Below are positions 33,139 through 38,637 of a DNA stretch of 38,637 nt, piece by piece. Each line of letters begins with the position of its first letter. The stretch's first letter is position 1. Source of the stretch: JBBSVE01 sp038233815 (lineage in GTDB: Bacteria; Pseudomonadota; Alphaproteobacteria; Rhodobacterales; Rhodobacteraceae); contig JBBSVE010000008.1 of the NCBI GenBank assembly GCA_038233815.1, positions 1-38,637 of the forward strand, written 5' to 3'. The translations under genes were made by a program, and so were the position numbers. Under the pieces are notes generated by a model that saw only the letters and a list, made by a program, of their open reading frames with translations, searched no databases and had not been told where the DNA came from.

Positions 33139-34002
33139 TTACGGAAGGTGAGTTCGGATCATCTGGACCGCCGTGCGCAGCGACGGCCTCAGCTTGAGGG
33201 CCGTGGCAAGATGGGGACGGGCCTTCGCGGGCTCGCCCAGTTTTTGCCAGATCCGCCCGGTGATGTAGTGATTGCGGGCCCCATGCTCCGGGAAGGCACG
33301 GAACAGATGGTCGTATTTGGCAAGGATCACGCCCCGCGACAGGGCATCGTTCCCGGCGATGGAGGAGATGTTGCCCGGCGTCGCGAAGATCATGACCATC
33401 GGATCGGGGAGAAAGACGAATTCCGTCACCTGCGCCACGCGAATCATCAGATCCCAGTCCTGAAACCGCTTCAGCGAGGCGTCGAAATGTCCGGCCCGGT
33501 CCAGATCCGCGCGCCGGATTACCAGCGTTTGCGTGCTGATGGCGTTGCGGCGCAGAATCTCCGACGACATGTCCCCGTCGAGCCGCGCAAACATCGGCTC
33601 GGGGATGTAGTAGGTCTGGGTGCCTTCGGAAAAGACCGATCCGCAGTAGCAGAGCCCGGCGCCGGGATTAGCGTCGAGTGCGGCCACCTGTGCGGCGAGC
33701 TTGTGGGGCAGCCAGACATCGTCGCTGTCCTGGAACGACACAAGCTCCCCTGTCGCGGCCTCGATCCCCAGATTGCGCGCCCCGGCACCACCGAGGTTCT
33801 CGTCCGACAGGATAAGATGCACGCGCGGCGTGTCGCGGTAGCGTTCCAGCACTGCGCGGGTGCCGTCGGTGGAGGCATCGTCGACCACGATCAGCTCGAA
33901 ATCTCTGAAGGTCTGCGCCAGCACGCTGTCGATCGCACGCGCGACGAGGGCCTCGCGGTTGTAGGCGGGCAGGATGATGGACAGACGTGGCGGCACCGTC
34001 AT
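33139..34002 (-). CDS. Family 2 glycosyltransferase
   Basis: 287 residues. Canonical GT-A start LSIILPAYNREALVARAIDS, VVDDASTDGT, and FQDSDDVWLPHK with the metal-binding DSDD; FQDWDLMIRV gives the acceptor-side acidic residue. The C-terminal HYITGRIWQKLGEPAKARPHLATAL resembles a TPR-like helical tail found in several such enzymes. ATG 34002 overlaps the upstream gene's stop as ATGA; the open frame 5' of it is antisense to nothing credible and is not used. Likely adds a sugar to the same polysaccharide. Donor unknown. Confidence 0.87.
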   Translation of the reverse strand: MTVPPRLSIILPAYNREALVARAIDSVLAQTFRDFELIVVDDASTDGTRAVLERYRDTPRVHLILSDENLGGAGARNLGIEAATGELVSFQDSDDVWLPHKLAAQVAALDANPGAGLCYCGSVFSEGTQTYYIPEPMFARLDGDMSSEILRRNAISTQTLVIRRADLDRAGHFDASLKRFQDWDLMIRVAQVTEFVFLPDPMVMIFATPGNISSIAGNDALSRGVILAKYDHLFRAFPEHGARNHYITGRIWQKLGEPAKARPHLATALKLRPSLRTAVQMIRTHLP

Positions 34003-34985
34003 GCCCAGCCGCCCCACCAGTCCGCGCGTTTTGCCCAGACCTCGCGCAGCGTAAGAAGCATGTCGGAGCGACCGGCGCCGCGAGAGAGCCGGGCCCGCAC
34101 GTTCGCCTTGAACAGCCGCAGGAGCGGCCAGAGCCGGAACATCCACGTCGCCAGCGCCTTCTGTCCGTCCGGAAAATGGTCCCGGATCAGCAGGATTTTC
34201 GCCTTCAGCAGCATCACCATCTTGGATCCGCGCAACTGTTCGGACGCGCCGACATAATGGATGATCGTCGCGTCGGGCGTGATCATCGGGCTTGCACCCA
34301 ACGCGCGCGCTCGCAGGCAGAGGTCGGCCTCCTCGCCATACATCACGTAACGCAGGTCGAACCCGCCCAGACGGTTCCACGTCTCGCGGCGCGTGAGGAA
34401 GAAGGCGCCGGTCACGATATCGACCGCGCGGTCCGTGTCGCGCTGCCAGTCGCCGTAGGCTTCTGGATTAAAGGTGCGGCTTTTGGCGAAGATGCTGCTG
34501 AGCCCCGTGGTCGTGCAGAACACGCTCCACAGCGTCATGCGCGCCCAGCACGACGTCGGATTGAGCCTCCGGTCGCCGTAGAGCGTGCGCCCGCCCCAGA
34601 TCATCGCGTCCGGCTCCCGCCGCGCGAACGCCACGAGCGCGTCGATCGCACCGTCGAGCACGACGGTGTCGGGGTTGAGAAGCAGGATGTAGTCACCGCG
34701 TGCCACACCCGCTGCGATATTGTTGCCCTTGGCGAACCCGTGATTGTCGGCCTCCGCCATCAGGCGCACGTCTGGGAAGGCCGCCGCCACCGCCTCGGCC
34801 GACCCGTCGCGAGAGGCGTTGTCGACGAGGATCACCTCATGCGGCACGGACGTTTCCCGCGCGACCGAGCGCAAGCATTCGAGCGTCATGTCCCGCGTAT
34901 TGAAGCTGACGATGAGGATGGAGACGATCGGCGCCGACGGGTCGGCGGATTGTCGCGAGCCGTGGGGCTGATCGGGATTGGTCAT
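33999..34985 (-). CDS. Family 2 glycosyltransferase (rhamnosyltransferase-like)
   Basis: 328 residues. SAPIVSILIVSFNTRDMTLE, LVDNASRDGS, then LLLNPDTVVLDGAID (NPD variant of the DxD) and VTGAFFLTRRETWNRLGGFD..YGEEADLCLR, the pattern of WbbL/RfbF-type rhamnosyl- or other GT2 transferases. The ATG at 34985 is preceded by AAGGG; the frame continues upstream without a ribosome site. It forms a two-gene minus-strand unit with the next glycosyltransferase through an ATGA overlap. Its start is divergent from the type I secretion operon, 151 bases away. Confidence 0.88.
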   Translation of the reverse strand: MTNPDQPHGSRQSADPSAPIVSILIVSFNTRDMTLECLRSVARETSVPHEVILVDNASRDGSAEAVAAAFPDVRLMAEADNHGFAKGNNIAAGVARGDYILLLNPDTVVLDGAIDALVAFARREPDAMIWGGRTLYGDRRLNPTSCWARMTLWSVFCTTTGLSSIFAKSRTFNPEAYGDWQRDTDRAVDIVTGAFFLTRRETWNRLGGFDLRYVMYGEEADLCLRARALGASPMITPDATIIHYVGASEQLRGSKMVMLLKAKILLIRDHFPDGQKALATWMFRLWPLLRLFKANVRARLSRGAGRSDMLLTLREVWAKRADWWGGWA

Positions 34986-35136
34986 CAAATTGCCCTTATC
35001 GGCCTGTCTATTGTGCACTATCCCCGAAACGGGTTGCGGCGCAATGGGGGGCCCTGCGGCTCCGGGACCCGGACCCTGCGGCGCAGCGGCGATGCGTGGC
35101 GGGGACGCGAAACAGACGAAACATGGGGGCAAACGA

Positions 35137-37035
35137 ATGAGCACGGACCGCGGAGCGCGTGATACCGGCCAAGGCCGACAGGCAGCCAACGTCGGATCCG
35201 CACCGACGGGCGGGAATGCGTACCGACGCGCGCTGCGATCCCTGCGCGGGGCCTTCCTCGCGGCCGGGGCGTTCAGCGCGCTCATCAACGTGCTGATGCT
35301 GACCGGCTCGCTTTACATGCTTCAGGTCTACGACCGGGTGCTGACCTCGGGATCGGTCGCCACGCTTCAGGGGCTGCTGGTCATCGTCACCATCGCCTAC
35401 GTCTTTTACGGTTTCTACGAATTCGTCCGGGCGCGGATCCTGTCCCGGGCCGCCATGCGGCTGAACCAGGAGGTCGGGCCCGCGACCTTCCGCGCGTGGC
35501 TCCGTCCCGGCACCGGCGACCGGACCCAGACCCTGCCGCTGCGGGATCTGGAATTGGTGCGCTCTTTCTTGTCGGGTCCGGCGATGGGCGGGATCTTCGA
35601 CGTGCCGTGGATGCCGCTCTATCTGGGCATCCTCTTTCTGATCCATCCGCTGCTGGGTTGGCTTACGGTGGCCGGTGCCGGCATCGGCGTCGTCGTGGCG
35701 GTGCTCAACCACCTGCTGACCAAAGGTGCGACCGAGCGCGCGATGATGGGCGAGGCGCAGTCGCGCAGCTTTGCCGATCAGGGCCTGCGGCAGGCCGAAC
35801 TGATCGAGGCGATGGGCATGCAGGCCGATGTCACCGCGCGCTGGCGCGATCTGCAAGGCACCGGCCTCGCCATCGGTCAGAGCGCGGGAGACGTGGCCGA
35901 AGTGACCTCGGCCTTCTCCAAGGCGTTCCGCATGTTCCTGCAATCCGCGATCCTCACGCTCGGCGCGTGGCTTGTGTTGAGGCAGGAGATGTCGGGCGGC
36001 ATGATCATCGCCTGTTCGGTCCTGTCGGGCCGCGCGCTGGCGCCGGCTGACCAGATCATCGGACAATGGCGCGCAATCGCGAAGGTGCGCGTGGCCCACA
36101 AGCGGCTGTCGGCGTTTTTCGCGGACGAGCGCGTGGAACAGCCGCGCGTGCGTTTGCCCGCCCCGGCGGGCCGGATCACCGTGTCGGGATTGACGCGGCT
36201 CGGCGCGGAGGTCGCGGAGGGAGACCGCCAGCGCATCCTCCAGCAAGTCGGTTTCGATTTGCTGCCCGGTGAGGGCCTCGGCGTGATCGGCGATTCCGCC
36301 TCCGGCAAATCGACGCTCGCGCGCATCCTCGTGGGCGCATGGTCTGCGGATGCGGGCGAGGTCCGGCTCGACGGCGCGACCCGCGCGCAGTGGGATCCGG
36401 TCGAACTGGGGCGCCACATCGGGTATCTGCCGCAGGTCGTGGAGATGCTGCCGGGCACGGTGCGCGACAACATCTCCCGGTTCTCTGCGGGTGTGCGCGA
36501 CGCCGATGTGATCGAGGCGGCGGAGATGGCGGGCGTCCACGACATGATCCTCGGGCTGCCCGAGGGCTACCGCACGATGCTGGGCGACGGTCTGCAACCC
36601 CTTTCGGGCGGCCAGATGCAGCGGTTGGGCCTTGCCCGCGCGCTCTACCGGACGCCGCGGATCGTCGTGCTGGATGAGCCCAACTCCAATCTCGACGCGC
36701 ATGGGGAGGTGGCGCTGGAGACGGCGCTTGAGACCCTCAAGGCACGGGGATCCACGGTCGTGCTGATGACCCACAGGGCCAGCATTCTGTCGTCGATGGA
36801 CAAGATCCTGATCCTTCAGCAAGGCCGCGTTGCCCGGTTCGGCGCGTTCGGGGATGTTCTGGGCGGTCCCGCGGCGGCGGACAGCGCCAAGGTCCGGCCG
36901 CTGCGTCAGGTCAATGGAGCCCACCCGGGTCCGTCGGACGCCGACACCGGTTTTGACGACCTGAACGCCATGCGTCGCCGCATGAGGGCCGCGCGGCAAC
37001 CCGCAGCGGCCCGCATCGAAGGAGAAGCGGTATGA
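35137..37035 (+). CDS. Type I secretion ABC transporter (PrtD-like permease/ATPase)
   Basis: 632 residues. Inner-membrane half-transporter with fused ATPase. The N-terminal membrane domain begins LRSLRGAFLAAGAFSALINV and has the block GSLYMLQVYDRVLTSGS, typical of type I secretion ABC proteins without a C39 peptidase domain. ATPase motifs: Walker A GDSASGKST (385-393), signature LSGGQMQRL (489-497), Walker B IVVLDE (509-514) followed by PNSNLD. A C-terminal extension of about 70 residues follows. ATG 35137 with GGGGG upstream; earlier in-frame starts lack this. The stop overlaps the adaptor gene as ATGA. Probably exports an unprocessed protein such as the beta-helix/LamG protein; no outer membrane TolC gene is in the window. 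Confidence 0.9.
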   Translation: MSTDRGARDTGQGRQAANVGSAPTGGNAYRRALRSLRGAFLAAGAFSALINVLMLTGSLYMLQVYDRVLTSGSVATLQGLLVIVTIAYVFYGFYEFVRARILSRAAMRLNQEVGPATFRAWLRPGTGDRTQTLPLRDLELVRSFLSGPAMGGIFDVPWMPLYLGILFLIHPLLGWLTVAGAGIGVVVAVLNHLLTKGATERAMMGEAQSRSFADQGLRQAELIEAMGMQADVTARWRDLQGTGLAIGQSAGDVAEVTSAFSKAFRMFLQSAILTLGAWLVLRQEMSGGMIIACSVLSGRALAPADQIIGQWRAIAKVRVAHKRLSAFFADERVEQPRVRLPAPAGRITVSGLTRLGAEVAEGDRQRILQQVGFDLLPGEGLGVIGDSASGKSTLARILVGAWSADAGEVRLDGATRAQWDPVELGRHIGYLPQVVEMLPGTVRDNISRFSAGVRDADVIEAAEMAGVHDMILGLPEGYRTMLGDGLQPLSGGQMQRLGLARALYRTPRIVVLDEPNSNLDAHGEVALETALETLKARGSTVVLMTHRASILSSMDKILILQQGRVARFGAFGDVLGGPAAADSAKVRPLRQVNGAHPGPSDADTGFDDLNAMRRRMRAARQPAAARIEGEAV

Positions 37036-38360
37036 GCGCCGGTTTGGCCAGTCCCCACCCGTCGGATCTGCCGCGTCCCAAGGTCGATATCGGGCGCACC
37101 ACCCGGATCGGAACCGTGGCCGGTCTCGCCATGATGGGCTCTTTCCTCGCCTGGGCGCAGATGACGCCAATCGACGGCGCGGTCATGACACCGGGCCAAG
37201 CCGTCGTTCCGGGAAAGCCGCGGGTGGTCCAGAGCCTTGATGGAGGACTCGCCAACCGAATCCTCGTCGCAAACGGAGACCGGGTCGAGGCCGGTCAGAT
37301 CCTGATGCAGCTCGATCCGACGCTGATCAAGGTCAAGCTGGACGTCTCGATGAACAGACTGGCCGCCGCGCTGGCCCTGCGCGGCCGGCTCGAATCGGAG
37401 CAGGCGCAACGCGGCGAGCCGGAGTTTACCATCCCTGCGTTGCCGTTCCCCGCCCCGGACATCCGGTCTGCGGAGGCGGGCCAACGACAGATCTTCGCCG
37501 CCCGCGCCGACATCCTCGCCGGCCGTCGTGAACAACTGTCCGAGCAGGAAGGGCAGATCGTCAATCAGATTGCCGGGGTCGAGGCACGCAGCGACGCGCT
37601 GAAGGAGCAGCGCGACCTGATCGAAAAGGAACTCGCCAACTATCAGACCCTGTTCGACAAGGGCATGGTGCGGGAGAGCGAGCTTTTGGAGTTGAAACGC
37701 AACCGCGCGAGCCTGCTGGGCCAGATCGCCAGCGATCGCTCCGAAAGCGCAAGGCTGGAAAACAGCGCCCGCGATGCCCGTATCTCCGCCGATCAGGCCG
37801 ATCGCGCGTTCCATGAGCAGGTCTCCACCGACCTGCGCGCGACGGTGACGGAGATCGAGGAGCAGGTCCTCCAGATCGTGACCCTGAAGGATCAGCTTTC
37901 GCGCGTCGATATCCGCGCGCCGTCCTCCGGCATGGTGCACGAGATGGAGGTGACAACCGTTGGCGGGGTCGTGGCACCCGGCCAGACGATCCTCCAGATC
38001 GTGCCGCAGAACGAGGCCCTTCAGTTCGAGCTCAACCTGCCCGCGAAGGATCTGGAACGGGTGCATATCGGCCAGGAGGCGCAGCTTATGATCCCGACCC
38101 TCGATCCCCGCACCACACCGCGGCTTGAGGCGACCGTCGCGACCGTCTCCCCCGCGGCGATCGTGGACCAGCAGACGAAAGCCAGCTACTACCGCGTGAC
38201 GCTCAACGTGCCACCGTCCGAGCTTCATCGCCTGGGCGCGGTCGAGATCCTGCCCGGCATGCCGATCGACGCTTATCTCAAAACCGGAGAGCGCACGGCC
38301 CTGAGCTACCTTTTGGCCCCCATGACCCACCAGCTGATGCGCGCCTTTCGGGAAGAATAG
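37032..38360 (+). CDS. HlyD-family membrane fusion adaptor of the type I system
   Basis: 442 residues. Short cytosolic N terminus, one membrane segment (about 24-43), then periplasmic. A lipoyl-like motif VQSLDGGLANRILVANGDRV lies near residues 66-85 and is completed by APSSGMVHEMEVTTVGGVVAPG later. Between them is a long coiled coil (about 95-280) rich in E/Q/R, and the C-terminal beta barrel ends PGMPIDAYLKTGERTALSYL. This is the standard PrtE/HlyD layout linking the ABC transporter to an outer-membrane channel. Starts in an ATGA overlap with the transporter gene and ends the operon as far as visible. Confidence 0.9.
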   Translation: MSAGLASPHPSDLPRPKVDIGRTTRIGTVAGLAMMGSFLAWAQMTPIDGAVMTPGQAVVPGKPRVVQSLDGGLANRILVANGDRVEAGQILMQLDPTLIKVKLDVSMNRLAAALALRGRLESEQAQRGEPEFTIPALPFPAPDIRSAEAGQRQIFAARADILAGRREQLSEQEGQIVNQIAGVEARSDALKEQRDLIEKELANYQTLFDKGMVRESELLELKRNRASLLGQIASDRSESARLENSARDARISADQADRAFHEQVSTDLRATVTEIEEQVLQIVTLKDQLSRVDIRAPSSGMVHEMEVTTVGGVVAPGQTILQIVPQNEALQFELNLPAKDLERVHIGQEAQLMIPTLDPRTTPRLEATVATVSPAAIVDQQTKASYYRVTLNVPPSELHRLGAVEILPGMPIDAYLKTGERTALSYLLAPMTHQLMRAFREE

Positions 38361-38637
38361 TCGCGCAGATAAAGCCCCTGTTGCGTAGCCCTCCGCCGGG
38401 AAGCGCATGCCATTCTGAGGGACCTGGTTGGTAACTGTCCGTATGGGCGCCGATATGGACAGATCGCGGGTGATGAGGATGAACGTGGTCTGGACCTGAC
38501 CTGCGCGTTTCGCAAATTCCGGGACGGCGATTACGGTAAACAGGGGACAGGGATTTCAGTCATTTCCGGACAACTCGTCCCGGGCGCCAGCGTTGGTTTT
38601 CATGCGCGATATTGCGGCATTCTTCCGGTCCCAAGGG
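38361..38637. other. Unassigned sequence at the window end
   Basis: 277 bases with no frame I can support. The base composition is less GC-rich than upstream. It contains CCCCTGTTGCGTAGCC (38377-38392), which faintly resembles terminal repeats of some insertion sequences, and ACAGGGGACAGGG (38540-38552), a direct GGGAC/CAGGG-type repeat. It could be the edge of a mobile or repeated element continuing beyond the window. Confidence 0.3.

Noticed and set aside
38377..38392. Insertion-sequence terminal repeat
   Set aside because: Resemblance is weak, no matching partner repeat and no transposase frame in the window, so it was not annotated as a mobile element.
1..38637. CRISPR array or tandem repeat arrays
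   Set aside because: Reading through found no regularly spaced direct repeats of array type and no cas-like genes.

Overview
The window is GC-rich, densely packed alphaproteobacterial DNA. It is most likely a chromosomal segment of a member of the Rhodobacteraceae (Rhodobacterales). The pointers are an opgG-small ORF-opgH arrangement like Rhodobacter, an AcuI-type acryloyl-CoA reductase, a DctPQM TRAP transporter, and a pair of small genes resembling the head-spike proteins of the Rhodobacter gene transfer agent (GTA). I see no rRNA, tRNA, CRISPR array or intact insertion sequence.

Layout. 2-547: 3' end of a UDP-glucuronate 4-epimerase-like gene. 555-1829 (-): gabT-type aminotransferase. 2040-2759 (+): D-lyxose isomerase-like cupin. 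2999-6547 (+): osmoregulated periplasmic glucan operon opgG, a 60-residue protein in the opgI position, and opgH. 6614-10398 (+): hydantoinase/oxoprolinase subunits A and B. 10496-18179 (+): a four-gene cluster of zinc-ribbon metallopeptidase, transglutaminase-DUF2126 fusion, circularly permuted ATP-grasp-alpha-E fusion, and a second transglutaminase. 18176-21351 (-): TRAP transporter dctP-dctQ-dctM. 21564-22553 (+): acuI. 22572-22877 (-): small exported cysteine protein. 23197-24996 (+): lepA.

From about 25090 to the end the theme is cell-surface polysaccharide and secretion. It starts with a pyruvyltransferase-like protein, a hexapeptide-repeat acyltransferase and a family 2 glycosyltransferase, which are tightly spaced and probably co-transcribed. 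Next is a divergent pair of paralogous beta-helix proteins, one with a Sec signal peptide and one without but carrying a LamG-like domain. Then come a GTA/phage-type spike base protein and an SGNH-hydrolase spike-like protein, two further glycosyltransferases on the minus strand, and a type I secretion ABC transporter with its HlyD-family adaptor. A plausible reading, not proven, is that the cell makes and modifies an exopolysaccharide here, exports a polysaccharide-acting beta-helix protein through the type I system, and carries spike proteins that recognise the polysaccharide.

The least understood system is the 10.5-18.2 kb cluster. Its architecture (transglutaminase-type cysteine protease, ATP-grasp, alpha-E, DUF2126, zinc peptidase) has been predicted from comparative genomics to make or attach peptide-like modifications, and I know of no established product. 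The second most interesting locus is the spike/beta-helix/type I secretion neighbourhood at 27.6-38.4 kb.
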